From the NCBI RefSeq assembly GCF_900142075.1, contig NZ_FQZO01000012.1, forward strand, positions 1 through 64,000: 64,000 bases of DNA. Direction: 5' to 3'. Below, piece after piece: positions 36,734 through 45,783 of the stretch. Every line of letters starts with the position of its first letter. Positions within the stretch are counted from its first letter, which is position 1. Source of the DNA: Clostridium amylolyticum. Its GTDB lineage: Bacteria > Bacillota > Clostridia > Clostridiales > Clostridiaceae. Made by a program: the position numbers and the translations under genes. The notes under the pieces are model-generated. The model ran no database searches and had not been told where the DNA came from. It worked only from the letters and a program-made list of their open reading frames with translations.

Positions 36734-36824
36734 TATAATTATTCAGAACCGTAGAATAATTATAAATTAAATTAATAACTTCTTTTTGGCTTGCGGAGGC
36801 CATAAGGAGGTTTTTTCTTTTTAT
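36734..36824 (+). promoter_or_regulatory. potABCD promoter region and leader hairpin
   Basis: A TATAAT box (36734-36739) is followed about 40 bases on by an imperfect hairpin (AACTTCTTTTTGGC / GCCATAAGGAGGTT, about 36776-36814) and the T-run TTTTTTCTTTTTA. It looks like an intrinsic terminator inside the leader, so potA may be controlled by attenuation. No known riboswitch was recognised. Confidence 0.45.
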
Positions 36825-36859
36825 TATAATGAATTTACAAAAAAAGGGGATGTTACGGT

Positions 36860-37945
36860 GTGAAAGACGATGTTTTCGTTCAATTGCGAAAAGTTTGTAA
36901 AAGTTATGATCAAGAGGCGACAGTAATAAATAACCTGGACCTGGAGATTAAAAAAGGAGAATTTTTAACGTTGCTTGGTCCTAGTGGTTGCGGAAAGACT
37001 ACAACCCTTAGGATGATAGCAGGATTTGAAAGTCCAACTAGTGGAGAGATTATTATAGATAATGATAATGTCACCAATAAGGCACCTTTTCAAAGATGCG
37101 TAAATACAGTGTTTCAAAGTTATGCACTTTTTCCACATATGAATATTTTTGATAATGTAGCCTTTGGATTAAAGATGAAAAAAGTATCCAAAGATGAGAT
37201 TAAAAATAGAGTGATGGAAATGCTGAAGATAGTTCAGCTGGAAGGATATGAAAATAGAATGCCTGCTCAATTAAGCGGTGGTCAGATGCAACGTGTAGCC
37301 ATTGCTAGAGCTTTAATTAACAGGCCAAAGGTTCTTTTACTGGATGAGCCCCTAGGTGCTCTTGATTTAAAACTTCGCAAGCAGATGCAGTTAGAGCTTA
37401 AGCATCTTCAAAGACAATTGGGTATCACCTTTATTTTTGTTACTCACGATCAGGAAGAAGCATTAACTATGTCTGATAGGATAGTAGTTATGAACGGAGG
37501 GAAAGTTGAACAAATTGGAACTCCTGAAGAACTCTATGAAAGACCTGTGACTAAGTTTGTAGCTGACTTCCTGGGAGAGACAAATATTTTAGAAGGAGAA
37601 GTTATTAAGCTTAAAGAAACTGAAGTACTTCTTCATTTAGAGCAAGAAAGCGATATAATTAGAATACCTAATCATAATTATGTTTTAGGTGAGAAATTTA
37701 TAGTTTCTATAAGACCAGAAAGGATAAAGATAAAATATGCTCCTGAAGAAGGAGATGTTTGGCTTCCTTGCAGGCTTAAAGAAAGAATATATAACGGATC
37801 TGTAATTAAGAATGTTGCTATTTTAAATAATGGAAAAGAAATTCTCATAAATGAACCCATTGCTCAGAGCTTTACCTTCAATAATCATGATGACGAGGTT
37901 TTTGCCACTTGGAGTGCTAATAAAACTGTAGTTATTAAGGCTTAG
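36860..37945 (+). CDS. potA: spermidine/putrescine ABC transporter ATPase PotA
   Basis: 361 residues, GTG start. Walker A GPSGCGKTT (about 41-49), signature LSGGQMQR, Walker B LLLDEPLGALD, and a C-terminal TOBE domain (about 280-355). The downstream PotB and PotC-PotD genes fix the substrate class as polyamines. PotA is the first gene of the operon. Confidence 0.92.
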   Translation: MKDDVFVQLRKVCKSYDQEATVINNLDLEIKKGEFLTLLGPSGCGKTTTLRMIAGFESPTSGEIIIDNDNVTNKAPFQRCVNTVFQSYALFPHMNIFDNVAFGLKMKKVSKDEIKNRVMEMLKIVQLEGYENRMPAQLSGGQMQRVAIARALINRPKVLLLDEPLGALDLKLRKQMQLELKHLQRQLGITFIFVTHDQEEALTMSDRIVVMNGGKVEQIGTPEELYERPVTKFVADFLGETNILEGEVIKLKETEVLLHLEQESDIIRIPNHNYVLGEKFIVSIRPERIKIKYAPEEGDVWLPCRLKERIYNGSVIKNVAILNNGKEILINEPIAQSFTFNNHDDEVFATWSANKTVVIKA

Positions 37946-37958
37946 GGGGAGATAACAG

Positions 37959-38828
37959 ATGAAAAAAAGATTATCTCTTAAAAACAAAAAGGGTATTTTG
38001 GTTACCATATTACCAGTGAGCCTATGGATGTTAGCTTTTTTCATAGTACCTCTTCTCCTTATTTTGGTGGTTAGCTTTTGTACCAGAGGAGAAACAGGAG
38101 ATATAATATTTAAATTCACATTATCAAACTATGAAAGAATGTTTAATAAGTTATATCTTGTTATATTTTTAAAATCCCTAATGGTAAGTATCTTTACTAC
38201 ACTGATATGTTTGATTTTTGGATATCCCTTTGCTTTTATCATAGCAAGAGCCAATAAAAAAATTAAACCATTGCTTTTACTTTTAATTATATTACCGTTT
38301 TGGACAAACTCCTTAGTGAGAACTTATGCTATGATAATACTTCTTAGAACAGAAGGAATACTTAATACATTTTTTCTTAATATAGGGCTTATAAAGGCGC
38401 CATTAAAGTTAATGTACAATAATGCTGCTGTAATGATAGGCATGCTTTATATGATGTTTCCCTTTATGGTATTACCTCTTTATGCCACCATTGAAAAGTT
38501 AGATTTAAGGGTACTAGAAGCAGCAGATGATTTGGGTGCAAACCCAGTGAAAAAATTTATTAATGTTACACTACCTTTAACTAGGTCAGGTATACTTTCA
38601 GGGTCAATATTAGTGCTTGTACCTACATTAGGGCTATTCTTTATTACTGATCTTATGGGGGGAAGCAAGGTTGTACTTATGAGTAATGTTATTAAGAATC
38701 AATTCCTTACTGCTAGAGATTGGCCTTTCGGTTCTGCTATATCGGTAATTTTAATGATAGTTATGGTAATAGTGATATTCTACTACACTAAACTAGGCGG
38801 AGATACTAAGAAGGGGCAGGTGTTGTAG
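37959..38828 (+). CDS. potB: spermidine/putrescine ABC permease PotB
   Basis: 289 residues, six membrane helices, beginning with a basic segment then LVTILPVSLWMLAFFIVPLL. EAA loop EAADDLGANPVKKFINVTLPL (about 188-208). SD GGGGGAGA; 13 bases after potA and 2 bases before the next gene. Confidence 0.92.
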   Translation: MKKRLSLKNKKGILVTILPVSLWMLAFFIVPLLLILVVSFCTRGETGDIIFKFTLSNYERMFNKLYLVIFLKSLMVSIFTTLICLIFGYPFAFIIARANKKIKPLLLLLIILPFWTNSLVRTYAMIILLRTEGILNTFFLNIGLIKAPLKLMYNNAAVMIGMLYMMFPFMVLPLYATIEKLDLRVLEAADDLGANPVKKFINVTLPLTRSGILSGSILVLVPTLGLFFITDLMGGSKVVLMSNVIKNQFLTARDWPFGSAISVILMIVMVIVIFYYTKLGGDTKKGQVL

Positions 38829-38830
38829 AT

Positions 38831-40666
38831 ATGAGTAAAAATACCAGTAAAATATTAAAAACCCTTTATGTATTTTTAATGTATCTATTTTTATATATAC
38901 CTATCATGGTACTTATAGTGTTTTCCTTTAATGAGTCCAAGCTTAATGTAGTGTGGACTGGGTTTACTTTTAAATGGTACAATAGCCTTTTACGTAATGT
39001 AGGAATATTGGAAGCTGTAAAAAATTCATTTATAGTAGCTGTGGCCAGTACAGTAATATCCACAGTCATAGGTACTTTTGCAGCTCTAGGACTTTATAGA
39101 TATAAATTTAAAGGTAAAAATATAATAGATTCAGTACTTAATATACCTTTAGTTATACCTGAGATTGTAATGGGTATTTCACTATTAGCTTTTTTCTCTA
39201 TAGTTAAAATTGATACAGGGAAAATCGCTTTAATAATAGCTCATGTAACCTTTAGCATAGCTTATGTGGTTTCCGTAGTTAGAGCTAGACTAGAGGGCTT
39301 TAATACTTCTTTAGAGGAAGCAGCCATGGACTTGGGAGCTACACCGTTAAAGACATTCTTATATGTTACTTTGCCGGTTATTATGCCTGGGGTGGTAGCA
39401 GGAGCTCTTTTAGCCTTTACCTTATCTTTAGATGATGTAATTATCAGCTTCTTTGTAGCTGGAGCAGGAAGTATGACTTTACCCTTAAAGGTATTTTCTA
39501 TGGTGAAGTTTGGGGTAACTCCTGAAATTAATGCTTTATCCACCATAATATTGTTCCTTACCTTCTTAGCGGTGGGATTATCTATACTTCTAAAAAATAT
39601 AAATCTAAACATGAAAAAAGTAGGAGCTATAACTTTATCTATAATATTTATAATCTCTATAATGAGCTATAGCTTGTTCAGATTTGCAAAAGGAAATGAA
39701 GGACCAAAACAGGTGCTGAATGTTTTCAACTGGTCGGAGTATCTTCCCCAATCAGTAATAGACAAATTTGAAGAGACTTATAATATAAAAGTAAATTATT
39801 CCACCTTTTCTTCCAATGAAGAAATGCTGGCAAAGCTTATGGCAGGAGGCGCTAACTACGATATCGCCGTGGCCAGTGACTTTATGGTGGAAGTTTTACA
39901 AAAACAAGGGCTGATAAATGAAATAAATAAAGATAATCTGCCTAATATTAAAAACATGGGAGCTCAGTTTATGGACTTACCTTTTGACAAAGGTAATAAA
40001 TATAGCTTACCTTACATGTGGTTAGCAGGCATAATAGCCTACGATTCTTCTAAGATTCCAGAAGGAAGTATAACCAGTTATGCAGACCTATGGAAGGGCG
40101 AATTTAAAGATTCCTTAGTGGTATTGGATGATCAAAGGGCTATTATAGGAATTACTCTTAAAAAATTAGGATATTCCTTAAATGAAACCTCTCCTGAAGC
40201 TTTAGCCAAGGCCAAAGAAGAGCTTAGAAAATTAAAGTCTAATATTAAAGCTTATGATAGCGATAGCCCTAAAACCAGCCTTATCAACGGAGAAGCCAAA
40301 GCAATATTTGCTTGGGGAGCAGAAGGTGCTTTAGCTCTTAGAGAAAATCCTAATGTTAAATACGTTATACCTAAAGAAGGTCTTTTCCTTCAGCAGGATA
40401 ATTTTGTTATTCCAAAAGATGCAAAGAATGTTAAAGCAGCAGAGCTTTTCATAAATTTCATAATGGAGCCTGAAATCTCTGCAGAAATATCTCAGTATTT
40501 CCCATATGGAAATCCAAATGTAGCTGCTTATCCTTTAATAGAACAAGAAATTATGCAGGACAAGGCTGTATACCCTCCTGGAGAAGAGTTCAACAAAGGT
40601 GAATATCTTAAAGATGTTGGAGAAAAGATTACAGATTTTGATAAAATTTGGTCAGAAGTAAAATAG
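38831..40666 (+). CDS. potC: PotC-PotD fusion: polyamine permease with tethered binding protein
   Basis: 611 residues. Residues 1 to about 262 are a PotC permease (six helices; EAA loop EAAMDLGATPLKTFLYVTLPV). A seventh helix (about 268-284) leads into a periplasmic-binding-type PotD domain (about 290-611) beginning VLNVFNWSEYLPQSVIDKFE, with SPKTSLINGEAKAIFAWGAEGA later. In most bacteria PotC and PotD are separate and PotD is a lipoprotein; here the extra helix places the binding domain outside and ties it permanently to the channel. Confidence 0.92.
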   Translation: MSKNTSKILKTLYVFLMYLFLYIPIMVLIVFSFNESKLNVVWTGFTFKWYNSLLRNVGILEAVKNSFIVAVASTVISTVIGTFAALGLYRYKFKGKNIIDSVLNIPLVIPEIVMGISLLAFFSIVKIDTGKIALIIAHVTFSIAYVVSVVRARLEGFNTSLEEAAMDLGATPLKTFLYVTLPVIMPGVVAGALLAFTLSLDDVIISFFVAGAGSMTLPLKVFSMVKFGVTPEINALSTIILFLTFLAVGLSILLKNINLNMKKVGAITLSIIFIISIMSYSLFRFAKGNEGPKQVLNVFNWSEYLPQSVIDKFEETYNIKVNYSTFSSNEEMLAKLMAGGANYDIAVASDFMVEVLQKQGLINEINKDNLPNIKNMGAQFMDLPFDKGNKYSLPYMWLAGIIAYDSSKIPEGSITSYADLWKGEFKDSLVVLDDQRAIIGITLKKLGYSLNETSPEALAKAKEELRKLKSNIKAYDSDSPKTSLINGEAKAIFAWGAEGALALRENPNVKYVIPKEGLFLQQDNFVIPKDAKNVKAAELFINFIMEPEISAEISQYFPYGNPNVAAYPLIEQEIMQDKAVYPPGEEFNKGEYLKDVGEKITDFDKIWSEVK

Positions 40667-40689
40667 ATATAAAAGTCCAAAAATAAATA

Positions 40690-40724
40690 AAATAAGCCTT
40701 TCCACGGGGAAGGCTTATTTTTTG
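40690..40724. terminator. bidirectional terminator after potCD
   Basis: AAATAAGCCTTTCC pairs with GGAAGGCTTATTT, then TTTTG. Confidence 0.9.
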
Positions 40725-41167
40725 TATTGTTCATTAGTTTTATCTAGAACATCTAAGAGTTTTTGAAGATGTACTCTTAAATAGAGAGATTCATCTTTTG
40801 AAAGCCCACTGCTGCAGAATACTTTAGAAGGTATATCTAAGGCTTTATCTTTTAAATTATGTCCTTTATCTGTAAGCTTTATATATACGTTGCGTTCATC
40901 TTTTTTATCCCTTAGCCTTTCTAGTATGTCCATGGATTCTAATTTTTTTAGTAATGGTGTAAGTGTACCTGAATCCAGCCGCAATCTAGTGCCTAGTTCT
41001 TTAACAGTGATATTATCACTTTCCCAAAGTACTAATAAGGATATATATTGAGTATAAGTCAATCCTATTTTATCTAAAAAAGGTTTATATAACTTTGTTA
41101 TCTCTCTGGAAGCAGCGTATAGAGAAAAGCAAAGCTGATTATCCAATTTAAGAATATCATAATTCAT
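40715..41167 (-). CDS. MarR family regulator, OhrR type
   Basis: 150 residues, winged-helix dimer. The N-terminal LDNQLCFSLYAASREITKLY has the conserved reactive Cys (13) and Tyr of OhrR, which is oxidised by organic hydroperoxides and then leaves DNA. The recognition helix lies in RLRLDSGTLTPLLKKLE (about 61-77), followed by the wing RDKKDERNVYIKLT. No ohr peroxidase gene is next to it, so its target is elsewhere or unknown. Confidence 0.88.
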   Translation of the reverse strand: MNYDILKLDNQLCFSLYAASREITKLYKPFLDKIGLTYTQYISLLVLWESDNITVKELGTRLRLDSGTLTPLLKKLESMDILERLRDKKDERNVYIKLTDKGHNLKDKALDIPSKVFCSSGLSKDESLYLRVHLQKLLDVLDKTNEQYKK

Positions 41168-41271
41168 TAGTGATTTCTCCCTTTCATATTATTCAATTTA
41201 TATTAAATCATATAAAATTAAGTAGCATGCAATTTGAATTTAATTTACCACAATAGATGTATTAAGTCAAT

Positions 41272-41312
41272 AAAAAAGCTTGTAAACTATTAAATAGGTT
41301 ACAAGTTTTTTA
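41272..41312 (-). terminator. terminator of the greA-like gene
   Basis: On the minus strand ACTTGTAACC...TTTACAAGC with T-run AAGCTTTTTTATTG. Confidence 0.75.
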
Positions 41313-41331
41313 TGAGCACATTTATATCTAA

Positions 41332-41799
41332 TTAGTTTAATATAATATTTTCTATTTGTACTGAATATTCACCTTCAGGGGACTCTACTTTAACCTTATT
41401 TCCTATCTTTTGCTTGTAAATAGCCTTTCCTAAAGGGCATTCTATGCTAATCATATTATTAAGTGGATCAGCTTGTATGGTGGTAACAATTTTAAAATCA
41501 TCTACTTCATTATCTTCTAAAAAATTTAAAGTAACAGTTTTACCAATGCCTACTTCATCCTTAGTGGTAGTGTCTTTTATTATGGTGGATGTGTTTATCA
41601 TCCTTTCAAGATAACGTATTCTTCCTTCATTTTCTGCTCTATCCTTTTTAGCAGCTTTATACTCGAAATTTTCACTAAGGTCTCCGTGAGCTCTAGCTTC
41701 TTTTAGATCTTCATTTATCTTACGCCTGACCACTGTTTTTCTGTGCTCAATTTCTTCTTTTAAAATTAGTACTGCTTCTTCAGTAAGATAATTATGCAA
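41332..41799 (-). CDS. GreA/GreB family transcription elongation factor
   Basis: 155 residues. An N-terminal coiled-coil hairpin (about 1-75) carries the acidic tip motif ARAHGDLSENFEYKAAK that reaches the RNA polymerase active site and stimulates cleavage of backtracked RNA. A C-terminal FKBP-like domain (about 80-155) contains GKAIYKQKIGNKVKVESPEGEY. It differs from a standard housekeeping GreA (N-terminus MHNYLTEEAVLIL), so it may be a second paralogue. Confidence 0.9.
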   Translation of the reverse strand: MHNYLTEEAVLILKEEIEHRKTVVRRKINEDLKEARAHGDLSENFEYKAAKKDRAENEGRIRYLERMINTSTIIKDTTTKDEVGIGKTVTLNFLEDNEVDDFKIVTTIQADPLNNMISIECPLGKAIYKQKIGNKVKVESPEGEYSVQIENIILN

Positions 41800-41939
41800 T
41801 TAAATCCTTCCTTCTCCATGTATTTTGATATAACTACATCATAACACTATTGACAGAAAATTTCCAGTATTCACATTTATTAGATGTAATTTAATAATAT
41901 TTAACAAGAGCAAGGGGTAGCCCTACCAGTGAAGTGGCA

Positions 41940-41969
41940 TGAATAAATAGTAATTTATTAAGCATAATA
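41940..41969 (+). promoter_or_regulatory. forespore sigma-F/sigma-G-type promoter
   Basis: TGAATA (41940-41945), 17 bases, CATAATA (41963-41969). This fits the gHATR / CATnnTA pattern of sigma-G in Bacillus and clostridia. It lies 34 bases before the first DUF421 gene, with SD GAAGGGG in between. Confidence 0.6.
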
Positions 41970-42002
41970 TGAGTAAATAATTACTTTAGAGAAGGGGATA
42001 TT

Positions 42003-42731
42003 ATGAATGAAGGATTAGTTGTGGCTATTAGGTCTATTATAGGCTTTTTTTCTTTGCTGATTTTTGCTAGGATACTTGGAAAGCAACAGATAAGTCAATT
42101 AACTTTTTTTGACTATGTATTAGGAATAACCATTGGTTCTATAGCGGCTTCTTTAACCACCGATTTATCCAGTAGAGCATGGCCACACTGGATTGGTCTT
42201 ATTACTTGGGCAGTGCTTGGATTTATGATGGAATTTATGGCTATGAAATGGAGATATATTGGAAAGTTTATAGATGGAGAACCAACCATAGTAATAATGA
42301 ATGGAAAGATTCTTGAAAATTCTCTTCGTAAAGTAAAATATAGAGTTTCAGATATAATGGAGCTTCTCAGAAATAAAGATGTATTTAATTTAAACGAAGT
42401 AGAATTTGCTATTATAGAACCTAATGGTCAGCTTTCAGTTTTGAAAAAATCAGAGGATCAGCCAGTTACTAGAAAGGACTTAAATTTATCTTCTCAGCCT
42501 TCAGATATAAGCACTGAAATTATTTACGATGGAATGATATTTGATGAAAATTTGAGGACTTTTAATTTAGATAGAAAGTGGCTAATGCAAGAGTTAGCCA
42601 AAAAAGACATAAAAGATGTTAGTGAAGTTTTTTTATTTACTTTGGACCATAATAATAATATTTACATTGATAAATACAGTGACCATATAGATAAAACTGC
42701 TAAAATAGGGGATTATAAAGGTCCATATTGA
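42003..42731 (+). CDS. DUF421 (YetF-like) membrane protein
   Basis: 242 residues. Three N-terminal membrane helices (RSIIGFFSLLIFARILGKQQ, the LTFFDYVLGITIGSIAASL motif, then WIGLITWAVLGFMMEF) and a cytosolic DUF421 domain with GEPTIVIMNGKILENSLRKVKY, DIMELLRNKDVFNLNEVEFAIIEPNGQLSV. Family members sit in the inner membrane of spores in Bacillus and affect its stability to wet heat. The promoter just upstream fits forespore expression. First of a four-gene set DUF421-DUF4363-DUF4363-DUF421. Confidence 0.88.
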   Translation: MNEGLVVAIRSIIGFFSLLIFARILGKQQISQLTFFDYVLGITIGSIAASLTTDLSSRAWPHWIGLITWAVLGFMMEFMAMKWRYIGKFIDGEPTIVIMNGKILENSLRKVKYRVSDIMELLRNKDVFNLNEVEFAIIEPNGQLSVLKKSEDQPVTRKDLNLSSQPSDISTEIIYDGMIFDENLRTFNLDRKWLMQELAKKDIKDVSEVFLFTLDHNNNIYIDKYSDHIDKTAKIGDYKGPY

Positions 42732-42776
42732 GTAAATATATTCATTTGATATTAATAAAAATCCAGGAGGTAATTT

Positions 42777-43142
42777 ATGAGAAAATTCTTAGTGGTATCT
42801 ATACCTATAATTACTCTAATATTTTTTATTCTTATAATGCTAAGTGGCAGCATATTAAAAAACCCCTTGGGCAACAATGATAATTTCCCTTTTTCTATTA
42901 ATACTATTATAGAAGATGTAAATGCTCAGCATTGGGAAAAGGCTTATGAAGATACGGAAAAACTGGATTTGACTTGGAACAAAATTATTAAAAGAGTTCA
43001 GTTCAGTTCTGAAAGAGATGAGATAAATGCTTTAAGTGTTAGTATAGCAAGGCTAAAGGGGGCGATTATAGCAAGGGACAAAGCTTCTGCTCTAATGGAA
43101 ATAAATGAAGCCTTTGAACATTGGAATGGACTAGGTAGATAA
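42777..43142 (+). CDS. DUF4363 family protein
   Basis: 121 residues: one N-terminal membrane helix (about 5-26) and an extracytoplasmic helical domain with WEKAYEDTEKLDLTWNKI and a C-terminal ALMEINEAFEHWNGLG. This is the DUF4363 pattern. SD CCAGGAGG. Paralogous to the next gene. Confidence 0.75.
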   Translation: MRKFLVVSIPIITLIFFILIMLSGSILKNPLGNNDNFPFSINTIIEDVNAQHWEKAYEDTEKLDLTWNKIIKRVQFSSERDEINALSVSIARLKGAIIARDKASALMEINEAFEHWNGLGR

Positions 43143-43162
43143 AGCAAAGGAGAAGTGATAAT

Positions 43163-43534
43163 TTGTTAAACGACACTGATATGAGAAAATTTATAGTTGT
43201 TATTTGGATTATTGCTTTTATTCTACTTTGGGGAGGCTTTTATTTGCTTTTGCCAGAAAAGGCTTTAATAAGGGAAATAGATAAGATGGAAAAAAGCATT
43301 GTAAAAGAAGATTGGGATAGCGCACAAAAGCAATTGGATGACTTTAAGAAAACTTATTATGATAAAAAAATACTGATACAATCAAATAATGCTACAGAGG
43401 CATTTATAAATTTTAATAATAACTTAGGTCAATTAGATTATTGTATTAGAAATAAAGAGCCTTCTGCACTAGAATATCTGGGAGCCTTAAAATTCTCTTT
43501 AGATTATTCAGTGAAAGGTTTCTCAGGTCCTTAG
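43163..43534 (+). CDS. DUF4363 family protein (paralogue)
   Basis: 123 residues, TTG start chosen because AAAGGAG (43146-43152) lies 10 bases before it; an ATG at 43181 would match the start of the neighbour (MRKF) but is too far from the SD. One membrane helix, then IDKMEKSIVKEDWDSAQKQLDDFKKTY and a C-terminal SALEYLGALKFSLDY. It is 20 bases downstream of its paralogue. Confidence 0.75.
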   Translation: MLNDTDMRKFIVVIWIIAFILLWGGFYLLLPEKALIREIDKMEKSIVKEDWDSAQKQLDDFKKTYYDKKILIQSNNATEAFINFNNNLGQLDYCIRNKEPSALEYLGALKFSLDYSVKGFSGP

Positions 43535-43603
43535 TACAAGAGATTCTTATGAAAGGAGTAAGTTCTTAAAAAATATATTTCATGATGGTTAAGAACGAAA
43601 AAT

Positions 43604-44275
43604 ATGGAATATTTCATCTCTTACAGTATAAGAGTATTGCTAGTGTACTTCTTCACATATACTTGTGCCAGAGCTTTAAGTAAAAAAGCTATTGCACAAA
43701 TGACAGCTTATGAATTTGCAGGTATGATGATACTTGCTAACGTAGCAGCGGAACCCATAGTGGATAAAGTGGTTATTAAGTCCGTTTATGGTTCAGGGCT
43801 TTTAATTTTTTTTATGTTTTTAACCTCCAGATTAGCATTATTTAATAAGCTTACTCCAATAATGGAACACACACCACTAGTGCTTATAAATAAAGGGAAA
43901 CTAGAAATGAAAAACTTAAAATATCTAGGCCTTAGCTTAAATCAATTTATGGGACTGCTGAGACAGCAAGGCTACGATAAAATTGATAAATTAGATATCG
44001 TAATTATGGAACCTCAGGGTAATATATCAATTTTTCCCAAAGCTGAAAATAAACCTATAGAACTTAAAGATATTAATATAAAACCTTTAAAGTCCGATTT
44101 TAGTATACCGCTTATAATGGATGGAAAAATAATTAAAACCAATTTAAAACATGTTAATAAAACTGAAGAGTGGCTAAAAACAGAATTAGTAAATCAAGGC
44201 ATAGTAGATTATAAAAGAGAAATAGCCATGGTGGAAATGGATGCTTCCAGCAATATCATAGTCTTTAGAAAATAA
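43604..44275 (+). CDS. DUF421 membrane protein (second copy)
   Basis: 223 residues with the same layout as the DUF421 protein at 42003: three helices (RVLLVYFFTYTCARALSKKA, AYEFAGMMILANVAAEPI, SGLLIFFMFLTSRLALF), then PLVLINKGKLEMKNLKYLGLSLNQFMGLLRQQGYDKIDKLDIVIMEPQGNISIF. SD is weak; the gap before it holds GTTCTTAA / TTAAGAAC. Probably the last gene of the forespore-type cluster. Confidence 0.85.
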   Translation: MEYFISYSIRVLLVYFFTYTCARALSKKAIAQMTAYEFAGMMILANVAAEPIVDKVVIKSVYGSGLLIFFMFLTSRLALFNKLTPIMEHTPLVLINKGKLEMKNLKYLGLSLNQFMGLLRQQGYDKIDKLDIVIMEPQGNISIFPKAENKPIELKDINIKPLKSDFSIPLIMDGKIIKTNLKHVNKTEEWLKTELVNQGIVDYKREIAMVEMDASSNIIVFRK

Positions 44276-44303
44276 AGGACTTTGCTCTGGCAAAATCCTT
44301 CAC
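44275..44303. terminator. terminator between converging genes
   Basis: AAGGACTTTGC-TCTG-GCAAAATCCTT. Confidence 0.6.
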
Positions 44304-44307
44304 TAAG

Positions 44308-45213
44308 TTACTTATTCATCAAAGTTTCAACTACTTTTTCACAGATTTCATGGGTTATTATTGAATCTTCTATGGTAATAGAAGGTGTTCTGTTTTCTTC
44401 TACGGAGTTTAAGAATTCATCTATAATTTGATAAAAGCCTCTTCTGTAGAGTGTAGGATCCCAATCATTAAATTTAAATATTTCTTCTTTGTTATTTTCA
44501 TATTTTGTGGTATGTACAAGATCTTCTATAAAGAACTTCTTACCGGAGCACATATAGTCTACTACTTCTTCAGCAACGCCAGTATCCCTATTCATCATTC
44601 CTATTGCTGTGGTAGCTTCATTGGATAACTGTAAAACTACATTATAAAGCTTGTCAGCTTTCTGTAACGCCCTTACACTTAATTCATTATGAGAGCTTCC
44701 CATGAAAAATCTAAGTGTATCTACTACATGAATAAAATCATCAAACACAAATCTCCTTACATTATCAGGTTGATTTATTCTATTTTTTTGTATAATAACT
44801 ATATCAGGTTTCTTTTCTTCCTTAAGGTTTCTGTACATAGGGGCAAATCTTCTGTTAAAGCCTACCATTAACGTTTTATCAACCTTCTTGGACAATTCTG
44901 CCAGCGATAAAGCATCATCATAATAATAGGATATAGGTTTATCTACATACACATGGATACCATTCTTAAGAAGCTTTTCCACAACTTCTTTGTGAGATTC
45001 TGTGGCAGTGTGAACAAATGCAGCATCCACTCCAAGTTTAATTAAATCATCAATAGAATTAGTAAATTCACTAATTCTATATTTTTGTGAGAGTTTATTT
45101 AGTGTGGCTTCATTTCTAGTGCAAAATACTAAATCAGTATTTTCTCTTGCTGTGATTACTGGAAGATACGCCTTTTGAGCTATACCTCCTAAGCCTATAA
45201 TTCCAACCTTCAT
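44308..45213 (-). CDS. Gfo/Idh/MocA family oxidoreductase
   Basis: 301 residues. Rossmann NAD(P) domain MKVGIIGLGGIAQKAYLPVI (about 1-120) with the catalytic-lysine motif VDKPISY (about 91-97), then the beta-sheet substrate domain; HVVDTLRFFMG lies where the family has its second catalytic His/Asp. Substrate not predictable (sugar or sugar-derived polyol). SD AGGAGGT on the minus strand. Confidence 0.88.
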   Translation of the reverse strand: MKVGIIGLGGIAQKAYLPVITARENTDLVFCTRNEATLNKLSQKYRISEFTNSIDDLIKLGVDAAFVHTATESHKEVVEKLLKNGIHVYVDKPISYYYDDALSLAELSKKVDKTLMVGFNRRFAPMYRNLKEEKKPDIVIIQKNRINQPDNVRRFVFDDFIHVVDTLRFFMGSSHNELSVRALQKADKLYNVVLQLSNEATTAIGMMNRDTGVAEEVVDYMCSGKKFFIEDLVHTTKYENNKEEIFKFNDWDPTLYRRGFYQIIDEFLNSVEENRTPSITIEDSIITHEICEKVVETLMNK

Positions 45214-45356
45214 ATTTCAAACCTCCTATAAATTAGTGATAATAACTGCTATTAGATTAACTAATCTAATTATAATAAACATACAAATTAATGACAAACA
45301 AATAATTATGATGTAAATTATTAAGTAAGCAGTTTTAAGTGAAAGAAGGAATGTTT

Positions 45357-45773
45357 ATGTTTAAAAGCTCAACTAAGCTTAGAGTTAGATATGCAGAAAC
45401 TGATGCTATGGGTATAGTACACCATTCTAATTATTACGTTTATTTTGAAACGGCAAGAGAAGATTTTATACAAGGTGCAGGGATTAGATATAGAGAAATA
45501 GAAGAAGCCGGTATAATGATGCCTTTAGTGGAAACACAATGCAGATATATACAGGGAGCTAAATACGATGATGAACTAATCATTGAAACCACCATGAAGG
45601 AGCTTACCCCTGCTAAGGTAGTGCTATTATATGAAGTTAGAAGAGAAAAGGATGGGGCATTAATTGCTAAAGGGAAAACCCTACAGGCCTTTGTAGATAC
45701 TCATAGCTTTAAAATAATAAATCTAAGGAACAAATATCCTATGCTTTGGGAAAAGCTTCAAAACTTACAATAA
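45357..45773 (+). CDS. acyl-CoA thioesterase, YbgC/FadM type
   Basis: 138 residues, single hotdog domain. The 4-hydroxybenzoyl-CoA thioesterase motif VRYAETDAMGIVHHSNYYVYFE (residues 9-30) has the catalytic Asp and His. The start at 45357 is chosen over GTG 45339 and ATG 45351 because AGAAGGA ends 6 bases before it. Hydrolyses a short or medium acyl-CoA; exact substrate unknown. Confidence 0.85.
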   Translation: MFKSSTKLRVRYAETDAMGIVHHSNYYVYFETAREDFIQGAGIRYREIEEAGIMMPLVETQCRYIQGAKYDDELIIETTMKELTPAKVVLLYEVRREKDGALIAKGKTLQAFVDTHSFKIINLRNKYPMLWEKLQNLQ

Positions 45774-45783
45774 TGAATTTAAA

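Noticed and set aside
39262..39612. 116-codon open frame on the minus strand
   Set aside because: Antisense to the PotC part of the fusion; no support beyond length.
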